Part shown: positions 1-6,483 of the stretch, in pieces | How positions within the stretch are numbered: position 1 is the first letter of the stretch | Layout: every line of letters starts with the position of its first letter | Source: an uncultured Clostridia bacterium | GTDB lineage: Bacteria > Bacillota > Clostridia > Oscillospirales > Ruminococcaceae | Assembly: GCA_947625455.1 (NCBI GenBank) | Contig: CANQOJ010000052.1 | Span: 1 to 12,152, forward strand | Length of the DNA: 12,152 nucleotides | Reading direction: 5' to 3' | Translations under genes and position numbers: made by a program | The notes under the pieces: generated by a model | Told to the model about the DNA's origin: nothing | Databases searched by the model: none | What the model saw: the letters and a program-made list of their open reading frames with translations, nothing else

Positions 1-77
1 GGAAACGGTGCTGCGGCTAGGCTTTGTGCCTGCCGCAGTGCCGTTGACGAAGTAGATGAGGGTTTATCGACAGTCTG
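1..77 (+). repeat. Structured repeat family 1, copy A (left end outside window)
   Basis: This is the right-hand part of an inverted-repeat element. It matches copy D (10708-10783) with a single visible mismatch over its length. It contains the central hairpin: arms 5-17 and 32-44, with two adjacent T-G pairs in the stem, and an inner stem AGGC/GCCT around the loop TTTGT at 23-27. The right terminal repeat ends CGACAGTCTG at 77. The left terminal repeat lies outside the window. No reading frame is present. The class is most like a MITE or other small non-autonomous element, inferred mainly from copy C, which carries a target duplication. Confidence 0.85.
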
Positions 78-151
78 ACAGTTGCGGTATCCGCTGACGC
101 GGATAATATTAGATTGTTTTGAAACTAAAAGAGCGTTTAGTTTAAAACAAT
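78..151 (+). repeat. Repeat family 2, half copy
   Basis: It begins directly after the last base of family-1 copy A. It contains a small perfect hairpin, TATCCGC (88-94), loop TGAC, GCGGATA (99-105), then GATTGTTTT and an inner inverted repeat ending TTTAAAACAAT. The same order (ACAGTT, hairpin, GATTGTTTT, AAAAGAGCG) forms the left half of the complete copy at 6299-6483. The matching right arm with the second TATCCGC hairpin is missing here, so this copy is truncated. No gene is seen in it. Confidence 0.75.
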
Positions 152-184
152 GACGGCGATATAAAGTTTTTTGAAAAAGGCGGA

Positions 185-207
185 TTGAGAGGACACTGTC
201 CTCTCAA
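185..207. repeat. Perfect 11-bp palindrome with one central base
   Basis: TTGAGAGGACA pairs perfectly with TGTCCTCTCAA around one C. It lies 39 bp upstream of the patatin start, in a stretch otherwise without a gene. It is flanked by an A/T-rich GTTTTTTGAAAAAGG on the left and no clear T-run on the right, so a terminator is not well supported. An operator for the downstream gene or a further dispersed intergenic palindrome are both possible. Confidence 0.6.
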
Positions 208-246
208 CCCTGCCACGCCCCCGCAATAAAGCAAAGGTGATTAAAA

Positions 247-1089
247 ATGAAAACAGGTTTGGTACTTGAGGGCGGAGCGATGCGCGGAATGTTCACCGCG
301 GGCGTTCTTGATACATTTTTGGACAGCGGAATAAAATTCGACTGCGTGGTGGGAGTATCTGCGGGCGCGCTGTTTGGGGTGAATTTGCTTTCCGAGCAAA
401 AGGGCAGAGCGCTGCGCTATAATATGAAATACAACTCCGACAGGAATTATATGGGAATTATCCCGCTAATAAAAGAGGGCAATTTTTTCAGCACCGAGTA
501 TGCCTACGACAGAGTGCCGAGAAAGCTTGATCCGTTTGATGATGAAAAGTTCATGAAGTCGGGAGTTCCGTTTTATGCGGTGATAACGGATGTTGAAAGC
601 GGAAATCCGGAGTATGTGAAAATACACAGCATTTTCGAGCAGATGGACACTTTAAGAGCGTCGGGCTCTATGCCGTTTGTGTCAAAGCCCGTTGAGATAA
701 ACGGAAAGCGGTATCTTGACGGCGGGATTTCAGACAGCATACCGTTTGAATGGCTGAGTTCACAGGGGTGTGAAAAAATTGTCGTTATACTCACACGCGC
801 TGTTGATTACCGCAAAAAGCCTATGAACAAGGCGATTGCGAAATTGTACGGGCTAAAATACCCCAAAATTGCCGAAAGAATGATTAACCGCCATAATCAG
901 TACAACAACTCTGTTGAAACGCTCCTGCAATGGGAAAAAGAGGGAAAAGCGTTTGTAATCCGCCCCTCGCACACTCCCGAAATCAGCAGGATAGAAAAAG
1001 ATCCTCAAAAATTGCAGGCTGTTTACAATATGGGAGTAAACGACGCAAATTCGGTGATTGAAAGCCTTAAACTTTATCTTGAGCATTAA
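247..1089 (+). CDS. Patatin-like phospholipase family protein
   Basis: A 280-residue predicted serine acyl hydrolase of the bacterial patatin group (YjjU/RssA-like), expected to cleave acyl ester bonds of lipids with a Ser-Asp dyad. Visible motifs are the glycine-rich oxyanion loop GGAMRG at 9-14, the nucleophile elbow GVSAG with Ser38, and DGG with Asp158. The patatin domain covers roughly residues 4-185. The C-terminal 90 residues are probably the extra domain seen in YjjU-type proteins (inferred). There is no signal peptide or membrane segment, so it should be cytosolic or peripheral to the membrane. The start has an AAAGGTG ribosome site eight bases upstream. It stands alone on this strand, behind a stack of repeats, and ends 11 bp from the convergent symporter gene. 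Natural substrate unknown. Confidence 0.93.
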   Translation: MKTGLVLEGGAMRGMFTAGVLDTFLDSGIKFDCVVGVSAGALFGVNLLSEQKGRALRYNMKYNSDRNYMGIIPLIKEGNFFSTEYAYDRVPRKLDPFDDEKFMKSGVPFYAVITDVESGNPEYVKIHSIFEQMDTLRASGSMPFVSKPVEINGKRYLDGGISDSIPFEWLSSQGCEKIVVILTRAVDYRKKPMNKAIAKLYGLKYPKIAERMINRHNQYNNSVETLLQWEKEGKAFVIRPSHTPEISRIEKDPQKLQAVYNMGVNDANSVIESLKLYLEH

Positions 1090-1094
1090 ATCTC

Positions 1095-1128
1095 AACAGC
1101 TTACCGTTTAATCGGCAAGCTGTTTTTT
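1095..1128 (+). terminator. Intrinsic terminator of the patatin gene, overlapping the symporter 3' end
   Basis: AACAGCTTACCG (1095-1106), loop TTTAAT, and CGGCAAGCTGTT (1113-1124) form a 12-bp stem with one mismatch, followed on the plus strand by a run of T (1123-1128). It begins five bases after the patatin stop. Most of it lies inside the last codons of the convergent minus-strand symporter gene, whose stop is at 1101-1103. On the minus strand there is no T-run after the stem, so it should work mainly for the plus strand. Confidence 0.8.
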
Positions 1129-2699
1129 GCATCTAAGGGTTTATCAATAGTTTGAAGCACTTCTTTTGACAGAATAAGCACTGCCAACAGATTAGGCACA
1201 GCCATAAGCCCATTCATCAAATCCGCAACCGCCCACACCGTCCTTAAATCAACAACCGCGCCTATTGCCGAAAACACTGTGAACGCAATCTTAAACGGCA
1301 TGATAGCGCGCTTTCCGAACAAAAATGAAACAGCCTCTCCTCCGAAATATGACCAGCCTATGACGGTTGAAAAAGCGAACAACGCCGTTAAGACCGCAAG
1401 TATCCCCGAAGCAAATTTCCCGAAAGCGCCCGAAAAAGCAAAGTTCACTAAACCTGCGCCCGAAACTTCGCTTATTTTCGCGAAAATAACCTTATGCCCC
1501 GAAAACTCCGCCCTTATCTCGAAAATGTTCGAGTAACTTACGCCCTTAGGCATAACGGCGTAAAATTCCTCTCCATAAACGCTTTTGCACTGTATTTTGC
1601 CGTCAAGTTCAACGCCCTCGTTTATTATCCCCTCGCTGTCGGTTATGCGAAAATAGCTTGTTCCCTGTGCCACGGCATTTAACGCGTCATTTTCACTCGG
1701 CAGACTGCATTTCCCCGACAGCAGCACCGCCGCTGTCAGCGTACACATAACCACTGTATCGAAAAATATCTCGAATATGCTCCACATTCCGCATACTTTA
1801 GCGGTTTTCACAGAGCTTGAAACATGAGCGAAAACCGAAGTACCAAGCCCCGCTTCATTTGAAAACGCACCGCGTTTAAACCCGACCGAAACCGCCGTTT
1901 TAACCGCCGCGCCTAAAAATCCCCCGCCTATCTGCGAAAATCCGAACGCTTGTTTGAATATTAAAAGAAACGCATTCGGAATGTTCTCAAAATTCCTGAT
2001 AACAATGTAAAGAGAGCCGATTATGTAAAATCCCGACATAATCGGCACAATTTTTGAGCAGAAGCTGAAAACACGCTTCTTGCCGCCGAATATAACAACC
2101 GCCGTAAGTATAGAAAGCGCAATTCCCGTGACGGCAGCGGGAATGTTGAAACCGATTTTCAGCGACTGCGCCGCGGAATTTACCTGCGCGGCATTTCCCA
2201 TTCCAAACCCCGCCAGCACGCACAACAGCGCATAAATAAGCGCAAGGGGCTTTGAGATTTTCCTTGTAAACTTGTGCTTTGAAAGTCCGTCGCGAATGTA
2301 GTACATTGCACCGCCTTTCCATTCGCCGTTTTCATCTTTCCTGCGGTATAAAAATCCGAGAACATTTTCCGCAAATCCCGTCATCATGCCCAAAACCGAA
2401 CAAACCCACATCCAGAATACCGCGCCCGCGCCGCCCGTAACAAGCGCCGTACCTACTCCCGCAATATTCCCCGTACCAAGAGTTGCCGCAAGCGCCTGAC
2501 ACATTGCCTCAAACGGCGTTGCTTCGCCGTTTGCGCGGTTTTTGTCCTTTGAAAAGACCGTAGATTTAAGTATTTCGGGGAACTTTCTGATTTGGAAAAA
2601 CTTGGTTTTAACGCTGAAAAATGCCCCCGTGAACACCATAAGCGAAAGCATGGGAATACCCCATACAATGTTGTTGTTTATAAATGACAGTATCTCCAA
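1101..2699 (-). CDS. AGCS family amino acid (alanine/glycine):sodium symporter
   Basis: An integral membrane symporter of 532 residues that imports small amino acids with Na+. The AGCS signature is visible as GGAGAVFWMW at about residues 89-98, preceded by QALAATLGTGNIAGVGTAL, and a second conserved block KRGAFSNEAGLGTS lies at about 275-288. Hydrophobic segments run through most of the protein. I chose TTG at 2699 because AAGGTG (2706-2711) lies six bases upstream; an in-frame TTG at 2732 has no ribosome site and would add 11 residues. An unusual feature is a hydrophilic stretch of about 85 residues (about 330-416) between two hydrophobic blocks, where family members I recall have a much shorter connection. 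It is probably the third gene after the CotH-like and SLOG genes. Substrate specificity cannot be read from the sequence. Confidence 0.92.
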   Translation of the reverse strand: MEILSFINNNIVWGIPMLSLMVFTGAFFSVKTKFFQIRKFPEILKSTVFSKDKNRANGEATPFEAMCQALAATLGTGNIAGVGTALVTGGAGAVFWMWVCSVLGMMTGFAENVLGFLYRRKDENGEWKGGAMYYIRDGLSKHKFTRKISKPLALIYALLCVLAGFGMGNAAQVNSAAQSLKIGFNIPAAVTGIALSILTAVVIFGGKKRVFSFCSKIVPIMSGFYIIGSLYIVIRNFENIPNAFLLIFKQAFGFSQIGGGFLGAAVKTAVSVGFKRGAFSNEAGLGTSVFAHVSSSVKTAKVCGMWSIFEIFFDTVVMCTLTAAVLLSGKCSLPSENDALNAVAQGTSYFRITDSEGIINEGVELDGKIQCKSVYGEEFYAVMPKGVSYSNIFEIRAEFSGHKVIFAKISEVSGAGLVNFAFSGAFGKFASGILAVLTALFAFSTVIGWSYFGGEAVSFLFGKRAIMPFKIAFTVFSAIGAVVDLRTVWAVADLMNGLMAVPNLLAVLILSKEVLQTIDKPLDAKNSLPIKR

Positions 2700-2708
2700 A
2701 AAAATCAC

Positions 2709-2733
2709 CTTGTCCAAGTGTATTCGGGACAAG
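2709..2733 (-). promoter_or_regulatory. Stem-loop overlapping the symporter ribosome site
   Basis: On the minus strand CTTGTCC and GGACAAG form a perfect 7-bp stem with an 11-base loop. The 3' arm shares three bases with the AAGGTG ribosome site of the symporter gene, so folding could partly hide it. It sits in the 52-bp gap after the SLOG gene. There is no T-run after it, which argues against a terminator. Any effect on translation is inference. Confidence 0.45.
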
Positions 2734-2751
2734 ATGATTTTAGAACTTATT

Positions 2752-3240
2752 CTACATCGGCGGTATGATTATTACTTTTTTCATCTTTTTGTTGGCATAG
2801 TCAACCGTATATTTAGTACCGCCCTTTGTTCCGTCAAAAACCGCAATCAGTACGTCGCACATCTCCACAAGCGCCCTGTCGCGTTTAAGCATGCAACTTT
2901 TACTGTATTCTTCGCTTGTGTATATGGTTTTGTCGCATTTAGCGAGGATATTGCGGTATCGCTCTGCGTCATTATACCCCCAATTTCTTGTCTGCGTTTT
3001 GCAGGGGATAACGGCTGTGAGTTTGATATGCGGGTATTTCTCTTTAAACTCCAGCACAATTTCCGCACACCATATGTCAACACCGCGAGCCATTCCGCTG
3101 TTGAAACTGTCCGCACCCTCGTTTATAAGCTTTTCTACCTGCTGTTTAATTCTTTCCTTTACATCTATGCACATGGGATCATCTTCGCTGAAATACGGAA
3201 GTTTTTCGGGACGGTGTCCCGTGAAAGATACACTGTACAT
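2752..3240 (-). CDS. SLOG family protein (DUF1273/YpsA-like)
   Basis: A 162-residue cytosolic Rossmann-like protein of the SLOG superfamily, whose members bind nucleotides or related ligands; the exact role of this branch is not established. Recognised blocks are FTGHRPEKL at residues 6-14, SGMARGVDIWCAE at 48-60, and RDRALVEMCDVLIAVFDG at 120-137, followed by GGTKYTVDYA. The length is close to the family's usual 150-190 residues. The start has AAAGGAGA about five bases upstream. It lies 21 bp after the CotH-like gene and 52 bp before the symporter on the same strand, so co-transcription is likely. Nothing in it is obviously broken. YpsA-type proteins have been linked to cell division in other Firmicutes, but nothing here tests that. 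Confidence 0.85.
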   Translation of the reverse strand: MYSVSFTGHRPEKLPYFSEDDPMCIDVKERIKQQVEKLINEGADSFNSGMARGVDIWCAEIVLEFKEKYPHIKLTAVIPCKTQTRNWGYNDAERYRNILAKCDKTIYTSEEYSKSCMLKRDRALVEMCDVLIAVFDGTKGGTKYTVDYANKKMKKVIIIPPM

Positions 3241-3261
3241 TTTTTCTCCTTTAAAGTTTAT

Positions 3262-4935
3262 TCAGATATTTTCGTCAATCCATTTCGCACGCATGTTTAT
3301 GAAATCTCTGAGATATTGTACCTGTTCTTCATATGATTCATATTTGAAGTTGCGCTTTGACTGAAAACCAACCCTTATTCCCCAGATTTTCCACCTGTTA
3401 AAGTTTTCAGCCTGCGACCTTTCAAGCTTTTTGCTGTAAAAGTCTATACTGTCTAAAGCTGTTTTTACAAGGTCGTCGCGTACTTCATTCCACCTTTCTT
3501 TCAGCTTGCTTCTGAATGCCTCGTTCTCCATAAGGTAGTTGCACCAGTTTGTAGAAACATACCCGCCGTTGTATCCTACCGTCACCCAGTCGTTGTAATA
3601 CTGATTGTCCGCGTCACAGTTGCCGAAAGCAAGGTCAAAATCCCACACAGGTCCCATTTTCAGCTTCCCGCCCTTGTCCTTGTTTATATAACAGCTTCGT
3701 CTGAAACTGCAGTCGGCATTGTATGTGAGTTCGTGTATTATAATCCAGTCGCAGAAACTCTTTACGTCAATATATTCTTCATATCCCTTTCCCGAAACAA
3801 TCGCGTCCTCGGCTTTGTCCATATAGTCTTTGATAAACGCGCGCTGTTCATCTGTTATAGTATCGGGATCGGGTTCTTTGTAGGAAATAAAGTTTGCAAG
3901 TTCTCTTTTGGTGTGGAAAAAGTCCTTTCCCAAAACTTCGCCCTTTTCTGAACCGCCTACTTCTATAAGAAATCCCGTATCCGCGTCCGTACTGTCCTTT
4001 TCGATATTAACGCGTTCTTTTGATATTTCAAGCTTTTCGCCGATAGCATACACACCGCAGTATTCTCCGTTTATAAACAGGTCAACGGGGTATTGAGTAG
4101 GATTCCAGTCCATACCGTCAAGCGAGCGGCTCATCTCAAAAGCCACGGTGTTTCTTAACAGCGATTTGTCGCAGTAGTTTGAAAGCAGCACCCAGTCTTT
4201 GTCCCTGTCAAGGTTTAAAATCTGCGCCGCTTCGTCAAGCTTTATCCTGTAAGGCTTTTTCGCCCATTTCCAGGTTGAGTTTCCTCTTCCGCGGATTTTC
4301 CCCGTCAGTACGGGAGTGCTGTGAAATTCCTCGGTATTTTCCGCGTCAATAAAGAACATCATTTCGGAATAGTCCGTCCTGCTTATTTTGCTTTTGTCCA
4401 TAAAGTCCTGCAAATAGATGTTCACAATGGGAATATCATAAACCGTGCGGTTTGTGATAACGGTGTATTTTTGCATTAAGCCCGCATTGTCAATAACTAT
4501 AATCTCGCTTAAGGCAGTAAGGTCAATCGAGCCGTCACTGTTTAATGCACTGTCGTCAATCCAAAAATCCCCGCCCTCAACGGAAATTTCGGCTTTGCAG
4601 TGCGTCAGCGTGTACAAATCAACGTAATGGTCATAGTCAATGTCAATTGACAGCGTATAGTTTTCTTTGTCTACGGCATATTCCACAGGCTTTTTGATAA
4701 ACACGTTTTCATCTGAAACAGCAAAACGCTCGATAACCGCCTCGCAGTCCTCCGTAAACACAGGCTCCCAATTGCTTTCTTCTTTCGAAGATGTTTGAAA
4801 ATCAGCTGTCGAAACAAAACTTGACTGCTCAACAATTGACACAACTTTGTCTTTTTCATCCGCATTATCGCATGAACACAATATTACCGCAATTAAGACC
4901 GATACAAACGCTTTTAGTAAAATTTTAGTTTTCAT
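3262..4935 (-). CDS. CotH kinase family lipoprotein
   Basis: A 557-residue exported protein of the CotH protein-kinase-like family (first known from spore coat; also found on surfaces and in cellulosomal proteins). The N-terminus has Lys-rich residues, a hydrophobic stretch and a lipobox LCSC with Cys22, so it should be a lipoprotein anchored outside the membrane. Residues about 25-60 are Ser/Glu-rich linker; about 60-165 look like a beta-rich Ig-like domain (inferred). The CotH domain starts near 170 with IRGRGNSTW at 214-222, KKPYRIKL at 226-233, DKDWVLLSNYCDKSLLRN at 245-262, and the catalytic-type block GPVWDFDLAFGN at 428-439. The start has a GAGGAT site upstream. It is the first gene after the promoter at 5010-5038 and is followed 21 bp later by the SLOG gene. 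Target protein unknown; spore coat is only one possibility. Confidence 0.92.
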   Translation of the reverse strand: MKTKILLKAFVSVLIAVILCSCDNADEKDKVVSIVEQSSFVSTADFQTSSKEESNWEPVFTEDCEAVIERFAVSDENVFIKKPVEYAVDKENYTLSIDIDYDHYVDLYTLTHCKAEISVEGGDFWIDDSALNSDGSIDLTALSEIIVIDNAGLMQKYTVITNRTVYDIPIVNIYLQDFMDKSKISRTDYSEMMFFIDAENTEEFHSTPVLTGKIRGRGNSTWKWAKKPYRIKLDEAAQILNLDRDKDWVLLSNYCDKSLLRNTVAFEMSRSLDGMDWNPTQYPVDLFINGEYCGVYAIGEKLEISKERVNIEKDSTDADTGFLIEVGGSEKGEVLGKDFFHTKRELANFISYKEPDPDTITDEQRAFIKDYMDKAEDAIVSGKGYEEYIDVKSFCDWIIIHELTYNADCSFRRSCYINKDKGGKLKMGPVWDFDLAFGNCDADNQYYNDWVTVGYNGGYVSTNWCNYLMENEAFRSKLKERWNEVRDDLVKTALDSIDFYSKKLERSQAENFNRWKIWGIRVGFQSKRNFKYESYEEQVQYLRDFINMRAKWIDENI

Positions 4936-4960
4936 ATTAAATCCTCAATAAAGCTATAAG

Positions 4961-5008
4961 AAAAAGCAGAAAAACCGCGCTCAAGTTAAACACAGCTTTC
5001 TGCTTTTT
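4961..5008. promoter_or_regulatory. Long stem-loop in the CotH leader region
   Basis: AAAAAGCAGAAA (4961-4972) and TTTCTGCTTTTT (4997-5008) form a perfect 12-bp stem with a 24-base loop. It lies between the consensus promoter and the CotH-like start. The predicted start site (about 5003) falls inside one arm, so the CotH mRNA would begin with most of this stem at its 5' end. Its U-rich arms also allow it to stop transcripts leaving the aldo/keto reductase gene, or plus-strand transcripts. Which role applies cannot be decided from sequence. Confidence 0.6.
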
Positions 5009-5009
5009 A

Positions 5010-5038
5010 ATTATAACACAACTTAAAGCTTTTGTCAA
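5010..5038 (-). promoter_or_regulatory. Consensus SigA promoter for the CotH-SLOG-AGCS genes
   Basis: On the minus strand TTGACA (5038-5033), a 17-base spacer and TATAAT (5015-5010) match the vegetative consensus exactly. Transcription would start near 5003, about 68 bases before the CotH ATG. The -35 box lies only five bases from the left end of repeat copy B (5044). A perfect vegetative promoter argues against purely sporulation-specific control of the CotH-like gene. Confidence 0.85.
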
Positions 5039-5043
5039 GCAAC

Positions 5044-5148
5044 CAGACTGTTGAGAAAGCCTTAGATGCTAGGAAACGTTACAGCAACTAGCCTTTGTGG
5101 CTGTTGCTGTAACGTTGACGACGCAGATAAGGCTTTATCGACAGCCTG
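5044..5148 (+). repeat. Structured repeat family 1, copy B (shortest complete copy)
   Basis: A 105-bp element with terminal inverted repeats CAGACTGTTGAGAAAGCCT and, at the right end read in reverse, CAGGCTGTCGATAAAGCCT. The central hairpin is perfect: arms 5075-5088 and 5103-5116 (14 bp), inner stem AGCC/GGCT and loop TTTGT. The stem sequence differs strongly from copies A, C and D yet stays paired. It lacks the nested mini-module found in C and D. No matching target duplication is seen (AAGCAAC left, GAATTGT right). It lies six bases beyond the aldo/keto reductase stop codon and five bases from the CotH promoter, so it may also act as a 3' structure. No reading frame. Confidence 0.88.
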
Positions 5149-5154
5149 GAATTG

Positions 5155-6276
5155 TTATTTTTCAAAATTTTTTACACATTCTTTCAGCCTTTCAATAATG
5201 TCAATTTGCTGCGGGCAAGCCCTTTCGCACTGACCGCAGGCAATACAGTCCGACGCTTTCCCGCCGTTTTCGACAGCCTTTGCGTACTTCTTTTCGCCCT
5301 CTTCCAGTTGCCCCCAGACAAGCTGTTTATTGCGCGCGTCGAATATTTCGGGAATGGCAATATGCTTCGGACAACCATCCGTGCAGTAGTGACAGGCGGT
5401 GCAGGGAATGGTGTTAATGCCGTTTATTATTTCCTGCGCCTTTTTTATTGCCTCCTGCTCGTCATTCCCCAGCGGCTTGAAATCTTTCATATATGAAAGA
5501 TTATCCCGCATCTGCTCAATATTCGACATTCCCGAAAGCACCGTGATTATCCCGTCAAGCGAAGCAACATAACGTATCGCCCATGATGCAAGCGAAGCGT
5601 TTGGATTTACTTCTCCAAAAATTTCCTTTACCTTTTTCGGAGGATTTGCAAGCGCCCCGCCTTTTACAGGCTCCATTACGATTATCGACTTTCCGTGTTT
5701 TCTTGCAACTTCATAGTTTGCTCTTGAAGCGACTTTCGGATTTTCCCAGTCGGCATAGTTTAACTGCAGCTGAACAAATTCCGCGTCGGGGTGAGCGGTA
5801 AGAAGCTCGTCAAGAATTTCGGGACTTGCATGGAAAGAAAATCCCCAGTGCTTTATAAGTCCCTTTTCTTTCAGCTCTTTTGCGAAATCCCACAGATGAT
5901 ATTTGTCATAAAGCTTGTAGTTGTTAGCCTGCAAAGCATGAAGAAGATAAAAGTCGAAATATCCCGCGCCCGTGCGCTCAAGGCTTGTGTAAAACTCCTG
6001 CTTTGCGGCTTTCTCCGTAGGCATTACCCATGCGCACAGCTTGGTTGCAAGCATAAAGCTTTCCCTTGGATATCTGTCAACAAGCGCAGCTTTTGCCGCC
6101 TTTTCCGAGCCTCCCATATCATAAACATAGGCGGTGTCGAAATAGTTTTGCCCCGCAGCCATAAATTCGTCAACCATCTGCTTCGTCTGCTCAATGTCGA
6201 TTTTAAGCCCCTTTTTAGGCAATCTCATAAGCCCGAAACCAAGTTTTGGAATGTTTTCACCGAAATATTTCTCCAT
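5155..6276 (-). CDS. Aldo/keto reductase with C-terminal 2[4Fe-4S] ferredoxin domain
   Basis: A 373-residue cytosolic oxidoreductase. The N-terminal TIM-barrel aldo/keto reductase domain (about 1-280) has the expected tetrad: Asp47 and Tyr52 in FDTAYVY, Lys79 in LATKL and His113 in LLHA. The C-terminal part carries two ferredoxin motifs, Cys292/295/298/302 followed by Pro and Cys344/347/350/354 followed by Pro. This arrangement is typical of the clostridial branch of the family and suggests electron exchange with ferredoxin or flavodoxin in addition to a nicotinamide cofactor. The start has GGGGGAGA five bases upstream. It lies downstream of the hydrogenase operon on the same strand, with the family-2 repeat filling the 207-bp gap. 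I found no convincing own promoter, so read-through is possible. The physiological carbonyl substrate is unknown. Confidence 0.93.
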   Translation of the reverse strand: MEKYFGENIPKLGFGLMRLPKKGLKIDIEQTKQMVDEFMAAGQNYFDTAYVYDMGGSEKAAKAALVDRYPRESFMLATKLCAWVMPTEKAAKQEFYTSLERTGAGYFDFYLLHALQANNYKLYDKYHLWDFAKELKEKGLIKHWGFSFHASPEILDELLTAHPDAEFVQLQLNYADWENPKVASRANYEVARKHGKSIIVMEPVKGGALANPPKKVKEIFGEVNPNASLASWAIRYVASLDGIITVLSGMSNIEQMRDNLSYMKDFKPLGNDEQEAIKKAQEIINGINTIPCTACHYCTDGCPKHIAIPEIFDARNKQLVWGQLEEGEKKYAKAVENGGKASDCIACGQCERACPQQIDIIERLKECVKNFEK

Positions 6277-6298
6277 AAAATCTCCCCCGTTGTAAGTT

Positions 6299-6483
6299 GA
6301 CAGTGTAAAGTGTAAAGTATACAGTTATGGTATCCGCTGGCGCGGATAATTTTGATTGTTTTTAATTCAAAAGAGCGTAAACCAACCGGTTTCCTACGCT
6401 GTTATAACTTCAAAACAATCTGATATTATCCGCGTCAGCGGATACCTTAACTGTGTACTGTCCACTTTCCACTGTATACTGTA
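6299..6483. repeat. Repeat family 2, complete inverted-repeat element
   Basis: A large imperfect inverted repeat filling the gap between the aldo/keto reductase and hydrogenase genes. Inner arms are 6321-6363 and 6411-6454. Each arm contains its own hairpin, TATCCGC/GCGGATA, with loops TGGC (left) and GTCA (right). The outer parts are degenerate tandem units of the type CAGTRTA/AAGTGTA on both sides. The centre has AGCGTA...TACGCT around AACCAACCGGTT. The right end touches the hydrogenase stop codon at 6484-6486. No reading frame or clear target duplication is seen. A half copy lies at 78-151. It could fold in RNA into a three-way or cruciform structure and could serve as a 3' end for the hydrogenase operon (inferred). 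Confidence 0.85.

Noticed and set aside
2700..2732. Longer symporter starting at TTG 2732
   Set aside because: No ribosome site precedes it, and the added residues fall in a hairpin. TTG 2699 has AAGGTG six bases upstream.
2542..3336. 264-residue open frame on the plus strand
   Set aside because: It lies antisense across the symporter start, the SLOG gene and the CotH end, with no family features, while the minus-strand genes have clear motifs and ribosome sites.
6277..6483. Own promoter for the aldo/keto reductase in the family-2 repeat
   Set aside because: A TATACT-like box is present on the minus strand, but no acceptable -35 box lies at the right distance.
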